Positions 8,662-18,376 of a stretch of 47,762 bases of DNA are shown here, piece after piece. A program made the translations under genes and the position numbers. Positions within the stretch are counted from its first letter, which is position 1; every line of letters starts with the position of its first letter. Source of the DNA: Mogibacterium sp. (GTDB taxonomy: Bacteria > Bacillota > Clostridia > Peptostreptococcales > Anaerovoracaceae); NCBI GenBank assembly GCA_017404265.1, contig JAFRCS010000009.1:1-47762 (forward strand), given 5' to 3'. Under the pieces are notes generated by a model that saw nothing but the letters and a program-made list of their open reading frames with translations, did not search any database and was not told the DNA's origin.

Positions 8662-9036
8662 ATGATACAGACAGAAACAAGATTAAGAGTTGCCGACAAT
8701 TCCGGAGCTAAAGAGCTGCTCTGCATCAGAGTCCTCGGAGGCACAGGCCGCAAGTATGCGAATATCGGAGACATCATCGTTTGCACAGTCAAGGATGCTA
8801 CTCCGGGCGGCGCCGTAAAGAAGGGCGATGTAGTTAAGGCAGTAGTTGTAAGGACCAAGCGCGGCACAAGAAGAACTGACGGTTCATACGTCAAGTTCGA
8901 TCAGAACGCGGCAGTCATCATCAAGGACAAGAACGACAAGACACCGGTTGGTACCCGTATCTTCGGACCTGTCGCAAGAGAGCTGAGAGACTGCGGTTTC
9001 ATGAAGATCGTGTCCCTGGCACCGGAAGTACTGTAG
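8662..9036 (+). CDS. rplN: 50S ribosomal protein L14
   Basis: A 124-residue protein at the subunit interface. It begins [20 protein letters not shown] and contains [35 protein letters not shown] and [12 protein letters not shown]. It is two residues longer than the common 122. It ends 12 bases before the rplX start. Confidence 0.97.
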   Translation: MIQTETRLRVADNSGAKELLCIRVLGGTGRKYANIGDIIVCTVKDATPGGAVKKGDVVKAVVVRTKRGTRRTDGSYVKFDQNAAVIIKDKNDKTPVGTRIFGPVARELRDCGFMKIVSLAPEVL

Positions 9037-9048
9037 GAGGTGCAAGTG

Positions 9049-9354
9049 ATGCAGATCAAGAAAGACGATACAGTAGTAGTGATCGCTGGTAAGGACAAGG
9101 GCAAGACAGGCACAGTCCTCAGAACGATCCCTAAGAAAAACAAAGTAGTTGTCGAAGGCGTAAACATGCAGACAAAGCACGCCAGAGCAACAAGAACATC
9201 CAGCGCTGAGATCAAGCATATGGAAGGACCTATCGACGCTTCCAACGTCATGTTCTATGACAAGGATGCCAAGAAGGCCACCAGAATCGGTCACAAGGTA
9301 GAGGATGGCAAAAAGGTAAGAGTCTCGAAAAAGAGCGGTAAGGTAATCGACTAG
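9049..9354 (+). CDS. rplX: 50S ribosomal protein L24
   Basis: A 101-residue assembly initiator. The N-terminal KOW motif is [19 protein letters not shown] chose ATG 9049, since AGGAGG at 9035-9040 is 8 bases away; an in-frame GTG at 9040 overlaps that ribosome site and cannot be the start. The segment [12 protein letters not shown] is the usual second signature. Confidence 0.96.
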   Translation: MQIKKDDTVVVIAGKDKGKTGTVLRTIPKKNKVVVEGVNMQTKHARATRTSSAEIKHMEGPIDASNVMFYDKDAKKATRIGHKVEDGKKVRVSKKSGKVID

Positions 9355-9370
9355 GAAAGGAGGAGCAAAA

Positions 9371-9922
9371 ATGGAAATCAGACTTAAAGACAAGTATAAA
9401 AAAGAAGTTTTCAAAGCCATGCAGGACCGTTTCGGCTACTCCAACCCTATGGAAGTTCCTAAACTGACCAAGATCACCATCAACATGGGACTTAGCGAAG
9501 CAAAGGACAACGCAAAGGTGCTCGAGAGCGCAGTCAAGGAGATCGCGCTCATCGCAGGTCAGAGACCTGTAGTCACAAAGGCAAGAAAGTCCATCGCTAA
9601 CTTCAAGGTCAGAGAGGGAATGCCGGTCGGAGCCAAGGTCACTCTCAGAGGCGACAGAATGTACACATTCGCTGACAAACTGTTCAACATCTCTCTTCCG
9701 AGAGTAAGGGACTTCAAGGGTCTCAGCAGGAACTCGTTTGACGGCAGAGGCAATTACTCCATGGGTCTCAAGGAGCAGCTCATATTCCCTGAGATCGTGT
9801 ACGATAACGTTGAAACGATCAAGGGCATGAACATCGTCTTCACGACAACAGCGAAGACAGATGAAGAAGCTCAGGCACTGCTGGAGCTCATGGGAATGCC
9901 GTTTGAGAAGAGCGTTCGCTAG
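9371..9922 (+). CDS. rplE: 50S ribosomal protein L5
   Basis: A 183-residue protein that binds 5S rRNA in the central protuberance. It has [20 protein letters not shown], the [21 protein letters not shown] loop, and [18 protein letters not shown] followed by [20 protein letters not shown]. Start and length are canonical. Confidence 0.97.
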   Translation: MEIRLKDKYKKEVFKAMQDRFGYSNPMEVPKLTKITINMGLSEAKDNAKVLESAVKEIALIAGQRPVVTKARKSIANFKVREGMPVGAKVTLRGDRMYTFADKLFNISLPRVRDFKGLSRNSFDGRGNYSMGLKEQLIFPEIVYDNVETIKGMNIVFTTTAKTDEEAQALLELMGMPFEKSVR

Positions 9923-9936
9923 TATAGGAGGAGAAA

Positions 9937-10122
9937 ATGGCAAAGACTTCACTGAAAGTTAAGCAGACAAGGAAGCCGAAATATTCGACAAGAGCCTATA
10001 CAAGGTGCAAGGTTTGCGGAAGACCGCACTCCGTGCTCAAGAAGTATGGCATTTGCCGTATCTGCTTCAGAGAGCTTGCTTACAAGGGCGAGATCCCTGG
10101 TGTCAAGAAGGCAAGCTGGTAA
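9937..10122 (+). CDS. rpsN: 30S ribosomal protein S14, zinc-binding short form
   Basis: A 61-residue type Z S14. Four zinc ligands are present as C24-x2-C27 and C40-x2-C43 (RCKVCGRPH and [18 protein letters not shown]). The zinc form is usual in Firmicutes, where a zinc-free paralogue sometimes substitutes under zinc starvation; none is seen here. An 82-bp spacer with a hairpin follows before rpsH. Confidence 0.97.
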   Translation: MAKTSLKVKQTRKPKYSTRAYTRCKVCGRPHSVLKKYGICRICFRELAYKGEIPGVKKASW

Positions 10123-10145
10123 ACAACAGACAACATTTTCGCAGG

Positions 10146-10174
10146 CCCTATATATAAATATGTAGAGTATAGGG
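10146..10174 (+). promoter_or_regulatory. Hairpin in the rpsN-rpsH spacer
   Basis: A 7-bp stem, CCCTATA (10146-10152) with TATAGGG (10168-10174), closes an AU-rich loop. There is no T-run. In E. coli S8 binds the spc mRNA inside the L5 gene, so a regulatory role near rpsH is possible but not shown. Confidence 0.4.
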
Positions 10175-10204
10175 AACCACGTTAAGAAAGGAGAACTTAC
10201 TGTT

Positions 10205-10603
10205 ATGTCAATGACAGACCCAATCGCAGATATGCTGACAAGAATCAGAAACGCGAACACTGCAGGTCACGCTTCCGTAGACGTACCGGCTTCGAAGATG
10301 AAGAAGTCGATCGCGGAGATCCTCCTCAACGAGGGATTCATCAGCGGATATGAAGTAGTTTCTGACAATGCTCAGGGTACTATCAAGATCGATCTCAAGT
10401 ACGGCCCTGGCCGCGAGAAGACGATCATCGGAATCAAGAAGATATCAAAGCCGGGACTCAGAGTCTACGCTAAGGCTGACAGAGTACCGAAGGTCCTCGG
10501 AGGACTCGGTATCGCCATCCTGTCCACTTCCAAGGGTGTTATCACCGATAAGGAAGCGCGCAAGCTCGGTATCGGCGGAGAAGTTATTTGTTACGTTTGG
10601 TAG
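10205..10603 (+). CDS. rpsH: 30S ribosomal protein S8
   Basis: A 132-residue primary binder of 16S rRNA. The segments [31 protein letters not shown] and the C-terminal [22 protein letters not shown] are diagnostic. ATG 10205 is 11 bases after an AAAGGAG site; ATG 10211 two codons on is the alternative. Confidence 0.97.
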   Translation: MSMTDPIADMLTRIRNANTAGHASVDVPASKMKKSIAEILLNEGFISGYEVVSDNAQGTIKIDLKYGPGREKTIIGIKKISKPGLRVYAKADRVPKVLGGLGIAILSTSKGVITDKEARKLGIGGEVICYVW

Positions 10604-10615
10604 GAGGTAGACGAA

Positions 10616-11158
10616 ATGTCAAGAATCGGTATTAGACCAATCACCATCCCTGCCGGCGTAGAAGTAACGGTAGAAGATGGAAACGTCGTCAAGGTAAAGG
10701 GACCTAAGGGCGAGCTTTGCAGCAAGATCGGAAGCTCCATGAAGGTCAACGTCGAAGACGGAACTCTCAAAGTCGAGAGACCTGATGACAGCAGAGAAAA
10801 CAGATCGCAGCACGGTCTGGCAAGAACTCTCATTGACAACATGATCACGGGAGTTACAAAGGGATTCGAGAGAAAGCTGCTGATCGTAGGAGTCGGATAC
10901 TCCGCTGCAAAGCAGGGCAAGAAGCTCGTGCTGAAGCTGGGATATTCACACCCGATCGAACTCGAGGATCCGGAAGGTATTACTACAGAGACTCCGGATG
11001 CAAACACCATCCTTATCAAGGGGATCGACAAGGCACAGGTAGGCAACTACGCAGCCGACATCAGAGCATGGAGACCGCCTGAACCATACAAGGGCAAGGG
11101 CGTCCTGTACGATGGAGAAGTCGTCCACAAGAAGGAAGGCAAGAGCGGAGCAGCATAG
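10616..11158 (+). CDS. rplF: 50S ribosomal protein L6
   Basis: A 180-residue protein beside the sarcin-ricin loop, made of two similar domains. Visible segments are [35 protein letters not shown], and the C-terminal [20 protein letters not shown]. Standard length and neighbours. Confidence 0.97.
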   Translation: MSRIGIRPITIPAGVEVTVEDGNVVKVKGPKGELCSKIGSSMKVNVEDGTLKVERPDDSRENRSQHGLARTLIDNMITGVTKGFERKLLIVGVGYSAAKQGKKLVLKLGYSHPIELEDPEGITTETPDANTILIKGIDKAQVGNYAADIRAWRPPEPYKGKGVLYDGEVVHKKEGKSGAA

Positions 11159-11174
11159 GAAAGGAGGAAAGAAA

Positions 11175-11540
11175 ATGGCAAATACGAGCAGAAATGACAG
11201 AAGACTCAAGAGACATGCAAGAGTCCGTAAGAACGTTTTCGGAACTCCTGAGAAGCCGAGAATGTGTGTCTTCAGATCAAACGCTAACATCTCGGTACAG
11301 ATCATCGACGACGTAAACGGAAAGACACTTGTCAGCGCAAGCTCGCTTGACAAGGATCTCAAGAAGGAGATCGCTTACGGCGGCAACAAGGATGCTGCCA
11401 AGGCAGTCGGCAAGTCGATCGGAGAGAAAGCTGTTGCAGCAGGCATCAAGGAAGTGTGCTTTGACAGAGGCGGATACCTCTTCCACGGCAGAGTCAAGGA
11501 ACTCGCTGATGCAGCACGCGAAGCCGGATTGGATTTCTAA
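11175..11540 (+). CDS. rplR: 50S ribosomal protein L18
   Basis: A 121-residue 5S rRNA-binding protein. It has [38 protein letters not shown] and the C-terminal [23 protein letters not shown] 11175 is set by the AAAGGAGGAAAG site; an open frame extending upstream into rplF is not the gene. Confidence 0.97.
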   Translation: MANTSRNDRRLKRHARVRKNVFGTPEKPRMCVFRSNANISVQIIDDVNGKTLVSASSLDKDLKKEIAYGGNKDAAKAVGKSIGEKAVAAGIKEVCFDRGGYLFHGRVKELADAAREAGLDF

Positions 11541-11554
11541 GGGAGGATACGTAA

Positions 11555-12058
11555 ATGCAGAGTAAAGTAGACGCATCCAAGCTGGAGCTTACGGAAGAGA
11601 TCGTGGACATCAGACGTGTTGCCAAGACAGTTAAGGGCGGAAGAAACATGAGATTCTCCGTCACAGTAGTTGTCGGCGACGGCGAGGGTCACGTAGGAAT
11701 GGGCCTCGGCAAAGCGATCGAGATCCCTGAAGCTGTAAGAAAAGCTACAGAAGATGCTAAGAAGAAACTGATATATGTACCGACAGTCGGAACTACAGTT
11801 CCTCATGAGACTGTTGGTGAGTTCGGAGCGGGCAAGGTCCTCATCATGCCGTCAGCAAAGGGTACAGGAGTTATCGCGGGTTCATCCGTTCGTACAGTAC
11901 TCGAAGCAGCAGGCATCAAGGACGTAAGAGCCAAGTCGCTCGGAACGAGCAACACCGGCAACATGGCCAGAGCAACAATGGAAGGTCTCAAGAACCTGAC
12001 AACCGTTGAGGAAGTTGCTAAGCGCCGTGGCAAGACACCGGAAGAGATCATTGGATAG
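11555..12058 (+). CDS. rpsE: 30S ribosomal protein S5
   Basis: A 167-residue protein of the mRNA entry and decoding region. The N-terminal dsRBD-like part holds [24 protein letters not shown] sequence and [22 protein letters not shown]. The C-terminal half has [20 protein letters not shown]. Standard length for Firmicutes. Confidence 0.97.
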   Translation: MQSKVDASKLELTEEIVDIRRVAKTVKGGRNMRFSVTVVVGDGEGHVGMGLGKAIEIPEAVRKATEDAKKKLIYVPTVGTTVPHETVGEFGAGKVLIMPSAKGTGVIAGSSVRTVLEAAGIKDVRAKSLGTSNTGNMARATMEGLKNLTTVEEVAKRRGKTPEEIIG

Positions 12059-12070
12059 GAGGCAAGGGAA

Positions 12071-12250
12071 ATGGCAAAACTGAGAATCACATTGGTCAAG
12101 AGCCCTATCGCTTGTCAGCCTAGGCAGAGAAAGACCGTCGAGGCGCTCGGACTCAGGAAACTCAATCACTCGGTAGAGCTTGAGGATTCTCCTGCAACAA
12201 GAGGCGCTATCAACAAGGTCTCGCATCTGCTCAAAGTAGAAGAACTGTAA
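12071..12250 (+). CDS. rpmD: 50S ribosomal protein L30
   Basis: A 59-residue protein, [20 protein letters not shown], then [16 protein letters not shown] and ending [11 protein letters not shown]. This matches the full short bacterial L30. It lies between S5 and L15 as expected, with an AGGAGGCAAGG ribosome site before ATG 12071. Confidence 0.95.
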   Translation: MAKLRITLVKSPIACQPRQRKTVEALGLRKLNHSVELEDSPATRGAINKVSHLLKVEEL

Positions 12251-12264
12251 GGAGGGCAAAGGCC

Positions 12265-12705
12265 ATGAGAATTCATGAACTGAAAAAGCCTGAGGGCTCC
12301 ACGAAAGCTCCTAAGAGAATCGGCCGCGGCCAGGGTACCGGTCAGGGAACAACTGCCGGCAGAGGTATGAACGGTCAGAACTCCAGAAGCGGCGGCGGAG
12401 TAAGACTCGGCTTCGAGGGTGGCCAGATGCCACTCTACAGAAGACTCCCTAAGAGAGGCTTCAACAACAAATGGGCTAAGGAATACGCCGAAGTCAACGT
12501 TAAGGATCTCAACAGATTCGAAAACGGAACAGTCGTAGATCTCGCTCTTCTGCTCGAGACAGGCCTTGTTGGTAAGGCACTCGACGGAGTAAAGATCCTC
12601 GGCAACGGCGATCTTGAAAAGAAACTCACCGTTAAGGCTGAGAAGTTCACAAAGAGCGCTGCTGAAAAAATCGAAAAGGCAGGCGGAAAGGCAGAGGTCA
12701 TCTGA
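12265..12705 (+). CDS. rplO: 50S ribosomal protein L15
   Basis: A 146-residue late-assembly protein with the Gly/Arg-rich N-terminal arm: [45 protein letters not shown]. The globular C-terminal domain begins near residue 70. Its stop overlaps the secY start (TGATG), so secY is translationally coupled. Confidence 0.97.
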   Translation: MRIHELKKPEGSTKAPKRIGRGQGTGQGTTAGRGMNGQNSRSGGGVRLGFEGGQMPLYRRLPKRGFNNKWAKEYAEVNVKDLNRFENGTVVDLALLLETGLVGKALDGVKILGNGDLEKKLTVKAEKFTKSAAEKIEKAGGKAEVI

Positions 12706-13985
12706 TGGAACTTGTGAAGACATTCTCTAAGGCATGGAAAATACCGGAGATTAGACAAAAGATAATCTTCACTCTTCTGATGCTGCTGGTATACAGGATC
12801 GGTTCCAACATTCCGGTTCCTGGTATCGACAGAGAGTATCTTGCGCAGATGTTTTCAGGAGAGACCGGACTTCTCGATCTCTTCGACCTGTTCTCGGGCG
12901 GTGCGTTCAGCAACTTCACGATTTTCGCGCTGAGCATCACCCCATACATTACCGCATCGATCATCATTCAGCTGCTGACGATAGCGTTCCCGTACTTTGA
13001 GCGACTCGCCAAAGAGGGAGCGGAAGGCCGCAAGAAGATGGCGGCGATCACCAGATACATGACAGTCGTACTCGGACTTATCCAGGCGGTAGGTCTCACG
13101 ATAGGTCTGTTCAGAAGAGCGATCGTCGACAAGAGCGCCTTCAACATGATCACCATCATCATCGTCCTGACCGCGGGTACCGCGTTCCTGATGTGGCTCG
13201 GTGAGCAAATCAACGAGTACGGCATCGGAAACGGTATCTCGATGATAATCTTCGGAGGTATCGTTGCGAGACTTCCGTCCGCAGTCAGAGGCGTTATCAC
13301 ACAGATCAGGGACGGAGCTGTTTCGGTAGTAGCGGTCATCGCTCTGCTGATCGTAGCCGTGCTGATCACGATGGTAATCATCGAAATGCAGCAAGGTGTA
13401 AGAAAGATACCGGTGCAGTACGCGAAGCGCGTCGTGGGACGCAAGATGTACGGAGGCCAGTCGACTCACATTCCTATGAAGGTGAACGCGGCGGGCGTTA
13501 TCCCTATCATCTTCTCGATATCGCTGCTGCAGTTCCCGCTGACGATCACATACTTCGCTCCAAACTCGGGATTCACCGATTTTGTAACAAAGTATCTGTC
13601 GCCTTCGGGTAACCCGGGCGTGTGGGTATATGCGGCACTCAACATTTTGCTGACAGTGTTCTTCACATATTTCTACACAGCGATAATGTTCAACCCGGCA
13701 GACGTTGCCGACAACATGAGACAGAACGGCGGATTCATCCCTGGCATCAGACCGGGAGTAGCCACCGTGGAATATCTGTCCAGGATAATGAGCAGACTGT
13801 GCTTTGCCGGAGGAATCTTCCTCGCGGCAGTAGCTACGATCCCTACGATCGTGAGCGTGTTCACACCGTTCAACTTCAGCTTCGGCGGAACATCACTCCT
13901 GATCATGGTAGGCGTAGCGCTCGACATAGTACAGCAGCTTGAAAATCAGATGCTGATGAGGAATTATCAGGGCTTCCTGAAATAA
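12705..13985 (+). CDS. secY: Protein translocase channel subunit SecY
   Basis: A 426-residue, ten-span membrane protein that forms the Sec channel for export and membrane insertion. Visible signatures are YRIGSNIPVPGIDREYL (start of span 1 and plug region), GGAFSNFTIFALSITPYITASII, and the cytoplasmic loop GARKIPVQYAKRVVGRKMYGGQ-type segment. The last loop GIRPGVATVEYLSRIMSRLCFAGG also fits the family. It sits in the usual place between L15 and adk. A strongly structured 89-bp spacer follows. Confidence 0.97.
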   Translation: MELVKTFSKAWKIPEIRQKIIFTLLMLLVYRIGSNIPVPGIDREYLAQMFSGETGLLDLFDLFSGGAFSNFTIFALSITPYITASIIIQLLTIAFPYFERLAKEGAEGRKKMAAITRYMTVVLGLIQAVGLTIGLFRRAIVDKSAFNMITIIIVLTAGTAFLMWLGEQINEYGIGNGISMIIFGGIVARLPSAVRGVITQIRDGAVSVVAVIALLIVAVLITMVIIEMQQGVRKIPVQYAKRVVGRKMYGGQSTHIPMKVNAAGVIPIIFSISLLQFPLTITYFAPNSGFTDFVTKYLSPSGNPGVWVYAALNILLTVFFTYFYTAIMFNPADVADNMRQNGGFIPGIRPGVATVEYLSRIMSRLCFAGGIFLAAVATIPTIVSVFTPFNFSFGGTSLLIMVGVALDIVQQLENQMLMRNYQGFLK

Positions 13986-14050
13986 GGTTTCCTTTGAAGG
14001 AACGGCGTTGCCGTAAGGTAGGAAACCTTGATCTACGGGGGCATGGCCCC
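13984..14050 (+). promoter_or_regulatory. Two hairpins in the secY-adk spacer
   Basis: Hairpin 1 has a perfect 10-bp outer stem, AAGGTTTCCT (13984-13993) with AGGAAACCTT (14020-14029), and an inner ACGGC-GTT-GCCGT stem (14002-14014). It overlaps the secY stop codon. Hairpin 2 is GGGGC-ATG-GCCCC (14038-14050). Neither has a T-run, so mRNA processing or stability, or translation control of adk, is more likely than termination. Confidence 0.6.
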
Positions 14051-14074
14051 TGCGATAGAATCGGAGGTAAAAAA

Positions 14075-14719
14075 GTGAGAGCAGTATTGTTAGGACCTCC
14101 GGGTGCGGGCAAAGGCACCCAGGCAGTTAGACTGGTAGAGAAGTACGGCATCCCTCAGATCTCTACGGGAGATATCTTCCGCAAGAACATCAAAGAGGGT
14201 ACCGAACTCGGCAAAAAGGCTCAGGAGTATACAAACTCCGGCAGACTCGTTCCTGACGAGCTGGTAGTCGACCTCGTGGCCGACAGACTCACATGGGACG
14301 ACTGCGCAAACGGATATCTTCTCGACGGATTCCCGAGGACCATCGCTCAGGCGGAGGCCTTCGACAAGATGCTTGAGAAGAACGGCCAGAAGCTCGATGC
14401 TGTCATCAACTTCGAAGTCGGTTATGAGACTCTCATGCAGAGACTTACCGGCAGAAGACTGTGCAAGGACTGCGGAGCAAGCTACCACGTCGTATTCTCC
14501 CCTCCTGCAAAAGAGGGCGTGTGCGACAAGTGCGGCGGACCGCTGGAGCAGCGCAAGGATGATACAAGAGAGACCGCTGAAAAGAGGATCGAGATCTATG
14601 AGGAGTCTACGGCTCCGCTGATCGAGTACTACAGCAAGGCGGGAACTCTGAAGAACTTCAACGCAGAAAAGAAACCGGACGAAGTATTCGCAGACATAGT
14701 TGCGGAGATGGGAGAGTAA
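14075..14719 (+). CDS. adk: Adenylate kinase, zinc-binding long form
   Basis: A 214-residue enzyme that interconverts ATP + AMP and two ADP. The P-loop is GPPGAGKGTQ (residues 7-16), the AMP-binding part DGFPRTIAQAEAF follows, and the LID carries four zinc ligands C130, C133, C150, C153. The GTG start at 14075 lies 6 bases after GGAGGT; the upstream open frame runs through the hairpin spacer and is not coding. Location between secY and map is standard. Confidence 0.96.
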   Translation: MRAVLLGPPGAGKGTQAVRLVEKYGIPQISTGDIFRKNIKEGTELGKKAQEYTNSGRLVPDELVVDLVADRLTWDDCANGYLLDGFPRTIAQAEAFDKMLEKNGQKLDAVINFEVGYETLMQRLTGRRLCKDCGASYHVVFSPPAKEGVCDKCGGPLEQRKDDTRETAEKRIEIYEESTAPLIEYYSKAGTLKNFNAEKKPDEVFADIVAEMGE

Positions 14720-14726
14720 GCGGGGC

Positions 14727-15476
14727 ATGATAATAATCAAGTCTAAACGCGAAATCGAACTCATGAAAGAGCCATGCAAGGTCACGGCAGAACTGCTCGA
14801 TGACCTCGCGGGATTCATCAGACCGGGCATCTCGACGATGGACATAAGCGAATTCGTCGAGAAAAGGATAACTGGACACGGCATGACACCGACATTCAAG
14901 GGCTATGGCGGATTCCCCGCCGCAGCCTGCGTGTCAGTCAATGAAGAGGTCATCCACGGCATACCGAACGCAGCGAGAAAGCTCAGAGAAGGAGACATCG
15001 TGAGCATCGATGTGGGCGCGACGTACAAGGGCTATAACAGCGACGCGGCGCGTACATATCCGGTCGGCGTCATAAGCGCCGAGGATCAGAAGCTCATCGA
15101 TGTCACCCGTCAGAGCTTCTTCGAAGGCATCAAGTACGCAATGGAAGGCTTCAGGATAGGAGATATCGGACACGCGGTCCAGCAGTACGCCGAGAGCTTC
15201 GGCATGGGGGTCATCAGGGACTACACCGGTCACGGCACCGGCACAAAGCTCCACGAAGATCCGTACATCCCAAACTACGGCAAACCGGGCAAGGGCGCTA
15301 AGATCGAGAGAAACATGACTCTCGCTATAGAGCCGATGATAGCCCTGGGCAGCTACGAAGTAAGGGTGCTGGGCAATGAATGGACCGTGGTCATGGCGGA
15401 CGGCAAAAAGGCCGCTCACTATGAGAACACAATATTAGTCACCGACGGAGAACCGGAGATTTTGACTCTTCAATAG
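14727..15476 (+). CDS. map: Methionine aminopeptidase type I
   Basis: A 249-residue metalloenzyme that removes the N-terminal Met from new proteins. The pita-bread fold signatures are all present: NEEVIHGIPN, SIDVGATYKGYNSDAARTYPVG (Asp ligands), YTGHGTGTKLHEDPYIPNYG (His ligand), AIEPM and the final ENTILVT. ATG 14727 gives the normal short N terminus; the gap to adk is 7 bp. In many Clostridia a small KOW-domain gene lies between map and infA; it is absent here. Confidence 0.96.
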   Translation: MIIIKSKREIELMKEPCKVTAELLDDLAGFIRPGISTMDISEFVEKRITGHGMTPTFKGYGGFPAAACVSVNEEVIHGIPNAARKLREGDIVSIDVGATYKGYNSDAARTYPVGVISAEDQKLIDVTRQSFFEGIKYAMEGFRIGDIGHAVQQYAESFGMGVIRDYTGHGTGTKLHEDPYIPNYGKPGKGAKIERNMTLAIEPMIALGSYEVRVLGNEWTVVMADGKKAAHYENTILVTDGEPEILTLQ

Positions 15477-15485
15477 GAGGAACTA

Positions 15486-15704
15486 ATGGCGAAAAGCAAT
15501 ACAATCGAGGCAATGGGCACCGTTATCGACGCTCAGCCGAATGCGATGTTCAAGGTGAAGCTGGACAACGATTTTGAGATACTTGCTCACATATCCGGAA
15601 AGATCAGGATGAATTACATCCGTATTCTGCCGGGCGACAGAGTAAAGGTCGAATTATCGCCTTACGATCTGACCCGCGGAAGGATCACCTGGAGAGAGAA
15701 GTAA
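15486..15704 (+). CDS. infA: Translation initiation factor IF-1
   Basis: A 72-residue S1/OB-fold factor that occupies the A site during initiation. It shows [41 protein letters not shown] and the end [13 protein letters not shown]. The AGGAGG site overlaps the map stop region. Confidence 0.97.
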   Translation: MAKSNTIEAMGTVIDAQPNAMFKVKLDNDFEILAHISGKIRMNYIRILPGDRVKVELSPYDLTRGRITWREK

Positions 15705-15722
15705 ACTAGGAGGAACGTTACA

Positions 15723-15836
15723 ATGAAAGTTAGAGCATCTGTTAAGCCTATGTGCGACAAGTGCAAAGTCATCAAGAGACACGGCCGCGTAATGGTCATC
15801 TGCGAGAACCCTAAGCATAAGCAGAGACAAGGCTAA
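15723..15836 (+). CDS. rpmJ: 50S ribosomal protein L36
   Basis: A 37-residue zinc ribbon protein, [20 protein letters not shown] and so on, with ligands C11, C14, C27 and H32. It matches the zinc form of L36 end to end. It lies between infA and the S13 gene, as in nearly all bacteria, with the site AGGAGG before ATG 15723. Confidence 0.96.
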   Translation: MKVRASVKPMCDKCKVIKRHGRVMVICENPKHKQRQG

Positions 15837-15848
15837 TAAATAGTTAAA

Positions 15849-15928
15849 AAGTGCGCAGCGCCGGGGCTGCGGTAAAACACTTCAAATCAAACATGGAACA
15901 CCCGTCTGTATCGCCCCCGGAAAGGCGA
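15849..15928 (+). promoter_or_regulatory. Double hairpin leader before rpsM (alpha operon part)
   Basis: The first hairpin has outer arms AAGTG (15849-15853)/CACTT (15878-15882) and an inner CGCAGC (15854-15859)/GCTGCG (15866-15871) stem. The second is TCGCC (15911-15915)/GGCGA (15924-15928). Neither has a T-run. The place matches that of the S4-regulated alpha leader in other bacteria, so S4 binding is a reasonable hypothesis. Confidence 0.5.
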
Positions 15929-15953
15929 CGGAAGATGGGAAAGGAGGAAAAAC

Positions 15954-16319
15954 ATGGCAAGAATTGCCGGAGTGGACCTGCCTAGAGATAAGAGGATCGA
16001 ATACGGTCTCACATACATCTACGGAATCGGACTCCACACATCCAGAGAAATCCTCGCGAAAGCGGGCGTAGATCCTGACATCAGAGTCAGAGATCTGACA
16101 GAAGAAGACGCCGGTAAGATCAGAAGAGTCATCGATGCTGACTACATGGTAGAGGGTGACCTCAGAAGAGAGGTTTCGCTCAACATCAAGAGACTCATGG
16201 AGATCGGATCTTACAGAGGTATCAGACACAGAAGAGGACTCCCTGTAAGGGGTCAGAAGACGAAGACGAACGCAAGGACACGCAAGGGCCCGAAGCGTCT
16301 CGCCGGAAAGAAGAGATAA
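15954..16319 (+). CDS. rpsM: 30S ribosomal protein S13
   Basis: A 121-residue head protein contacting the P-site tRNA and the 50S bridge. It has [32 protein letters not shown] and the basic C-terminal tail [20 protein letters not shown], then TRKGPKR. It is preceded by a structured 117-bp spacer and an AAAGGAGG site. Confidence 0.97.
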   Translation: MARIAGVDLPRDKRIEYGLTYIYGIGLHTSREILAKAGVDPDIRVRDLTEEDAGKIRRVIDADYMVEGDLRREVSLNIKRLMEIGSYRGIRHRRGLPVRGQKTKTNARTRKGPKRLAGKKR

Positions 16320-16338
16320 GGGGAAGGAGGTATAAGTT

Positions 16339-16734
16339 ATGGCAGCTGTTAAGAAGACAGTACGTAAAAAGAAAAGAGAACGTAAGAACGTTGAACGTGG
16401 CCAGGCTCATATCCAGTCCACCTTCAATAATACGCTGATCACACTGACCGACATGGACGGAAACGCACTCAGCTGGTCTTCCGCCGGTTCGAACGGATTC
16501 AGAGGCTCCCGTAAGAGCACACCGTTCGCAGCAGCAGAGGCAGCTACAGTAGCGGCTAAGGCGGCCATGGAGCACGGTCTTAAGACAGTAGAAGTTTACG
16601 TCAAGGGACCGGGATCCGGCAGAGATTCCGCAGTAAGAGCACTTGAAACTGCAGGCCTCAAGGTAACCATGATCAAGGACATCACACCGATTCCTCACAA
16701 TGGTTGCAGACCGCCTAAGAAGAGAAGAGTCTAA
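16339..16734 (+). CDS. rpsK: 30S ribosomal protein S11
   Basis: A 131-residue platform protein near the E-site mRNA. Visible signatures are [40 protein letters not shown], and the end [20 protein letters not shown] followed by RRV. Standard neighbours S13 and S4. Confidence 0.97.
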   Translation: MAAVKKTVRKKKRERKNVERGQAHIQSTFNNTLITLTDMDGNALSWSSAGSNGFRGSRKSTPFAAAEAATVAAKAAMEHGLKTVEVYVKGPGSGRDSAVRALETAGLKVTMIKDITPIPHNGCRPPKKRRV

Positions 16735-16755
16735 TCGGGAAGGAGGAGCTAATAA

Positions 16756-17343
16756 ATGTCAAGAGATAGAGGACCGGTACTGAAGAAAGCAAGAGCCCTC
16801 GGCATCGAGCCACAGTACCTTGGTGTAAATAAGAAGTCTAAGAGACATGGCGCTGTAAGACGCCGCAAAAAGAGCGAATATGGTATCCAGCTGACCGAGA
16901 AGCAGAAGGTAAGATTCACTTACGGACTCAGCGAGACTCAGTTCCGCAACCTTTTCGAGAAGGCCTCGAAGAGAAAGGGCGGAGCAGGTGAGAACCTCCT
17001 CATCATGCTCGAGAGCAGACTGGACAACGTAGTATTCAGAATGGGTTTCGCAGCTACAAGAAGAGAAGCCCGTCAGCTCGTAAATCACGGTCACTTCCTG
17101 GTAAACGGCAAGAAGGCAGATATCCCTTCAATGGAGCTCAAAGCCGGTGACGTCGTATCCGTAAAGGCAAAGTCGCAGTCGTCTCCAAAGTTCAATGAAC
17201 TCAAAGAGATGATCATCACAACACCTGCCTGGATCGACCTGAACCTTGATAAATTCGAGGGCAAGATCACCAGAACTCCTGAGAGAGCGGACATCGATCT
17301 TCCTATCGAAGAGCACTACATCGTAGAGTTCTATTCAAGATAG
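16756..17343 (+). CDS. rpsD: 30S ribosomal protein S4, zinc-free form
   Basis: A 195-residue primary assembly protein. The S4 RNA-binding domain is visible at about residues 87-135 (LESRLDNVVFRMGFAATRRE, ARQLVNHGHFLVNG). The N-terminal zinc cysteines of the C+ form are missing, so this is the C- type. In B. subtilis rpsD stands apart; here it sits inside the alpha operon as in E. coli and many Clostridia. The 68-bp gap before rpoA holds a hairpin. Confidence 0.97.
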   Translation: MSRDRGPVLKKARALGIEPQYLGVNKKSKRHGAVRRRKKSEYGIQLTEKQKVRFTYGLSETQFRNLFEKASKRKGGAGENLLIMLESRLDNVVFRMGFAATRREARQLVNHGHFLVNGKKADIPSMELKAGDVVSVKAKSQSSPKFNELKEMIITTPAWIDLNLDKFEGKITRTPERADIDLPIEEHYIVEFYSR

Positions 17344-17350
17344 TCGCTTA

Positions 17351-17365
17351 GCCGGCCCCGCCGGC
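17351..17365 (+). promoter_or_regulatory. Hairpin in the rpsD-rpoA spacer
   Basis: A perfect 6-bp GC stem, GCCGGC-CCC-GCCGGC, begins 8 bases after the rpsD stop. No T-run follows, so it is more likely an mRNA end-protection or processing element than a terminator. Confidence 0.5.
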
Positions 17366-17411
17366 ATAATAAGCAGTCGTTAAAACTGAATAATCCAGGG
17401 AGGGGAAGATA

Positions 17412-18359
17412 ATGATCGAGATTATTAAGCCAACTATTACCAAAGAAGTTGATGAAAACGGACGTTACGGCAAATTCGTTATCGAACCTCTCGAGAGAGG
17501 CTATGGTACGACTCTCGGCAACTGCATGAGAAGAGTACTGCTAAGCTCTCTTCCGGGCGCAGCCATCACAAGCGTTAAGATCGACGGGATTCTTCATGAG
17601 TTCTCGACGATCCCTGGCGTAAAGGAGGATGTGACCGAGATAATCCTCAACCTCAAGAGACTCGCTGTAAGAGTCGACGGAGACGAGGACAGAAGAGCGA
17701 TCATCAACGCCGTAGGACCATGCGAAGTCACGGCAAGAGATATCCTTGTGGACGCGGACACTGAGATTTTCAATCCTGATCTCCACATCGCGACACTTGC
17801 GGACAACGCTACACTGGTCATGGAGATGAACATCGCGACAGGTAAGGGCTATGTTCCTGCAGAGATGAACAAGACCCCTGAGACACCGATCGCGGTCATC
17901 CCGGTAGATTCGATCTTTACACCTGTAAAGAAGGTCAATTTCACGGTAGAAAATACGAGAGTCGGTCAGGTAACAGACTTTGACAGACTCGTACTGGAAA
18001 TCTGGACTGACGGTTCGATTGCCCCTGAAGAAGGCGTATCGATCGGAGCCAAGATCATCCAGGAGCACCTTGAGCTGTTCATCGGCCTCGGTGCTGAGGT
18101 AAGCGACATGAAGTTCATGATCGAGAAGGACGAAGACCGCAAAGAGAAGGCGCTCGTCATGGCGATCGAAGAACTCGAGCTGTCCGTACGTTCATTCAAC
18201 TGCCTCAAGAGAGCATCCATCAACACAGTTGAGGAACTCACACAGAAGACTGAGGAAGACATGATGAAGGTTAGGAACCTCGGAATGAAGTCGCTGGTAG
18301 AAGTTAAAAACAAACTCGCTGAGCTGGGTCTGTCACTTAAGCCGAGCGAAGAAGAGTAA
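17412..18359 (+). CDS. rpoA: RNA polymerase subunit alpha
   Basis: A 315-residue subunit that dimerises to start core assembly and contacts UP elements and activators. The N-terminal domain shows [38 protein letters not shown] and VTEIILNLK. The C-terminal domain (about 245-310) has [20 protein letters not shown] and the HhH part [20 protein letters not shown]. Standard length; followed by rplQ 17 bp on. Confidence 0.97.
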   Translation: MIEIIKPTITKEVDENGRYGKFVIEPLERGYGTTLGNCMRRVLLSSLPGAAITSVKIDGILHEFSTIPGVKEDVTEIILNLKRLAVRVDGDEDRRAIINAVGPCEVTARDILVDADTEIFNPDLHIATLADNATLVMEMNIATGKGYVPAEMNKTPETPIAVIPVDSIFTPVKKVNFTVENTRVGQVTDFDRLVLEIWTDGSIAPEEGVSIGAKIIQEHLELFIGLGAEVSDMKFMIEKDEDRKEKALVMAIEELELSVRSFNCLKRASINTVEELTQKTEEDMMKVRNLGMKSLVEVKNKLAELGLSLKPSEEE

Positions 18360-18376
18360 TTTGAAAGGAGCCATCA

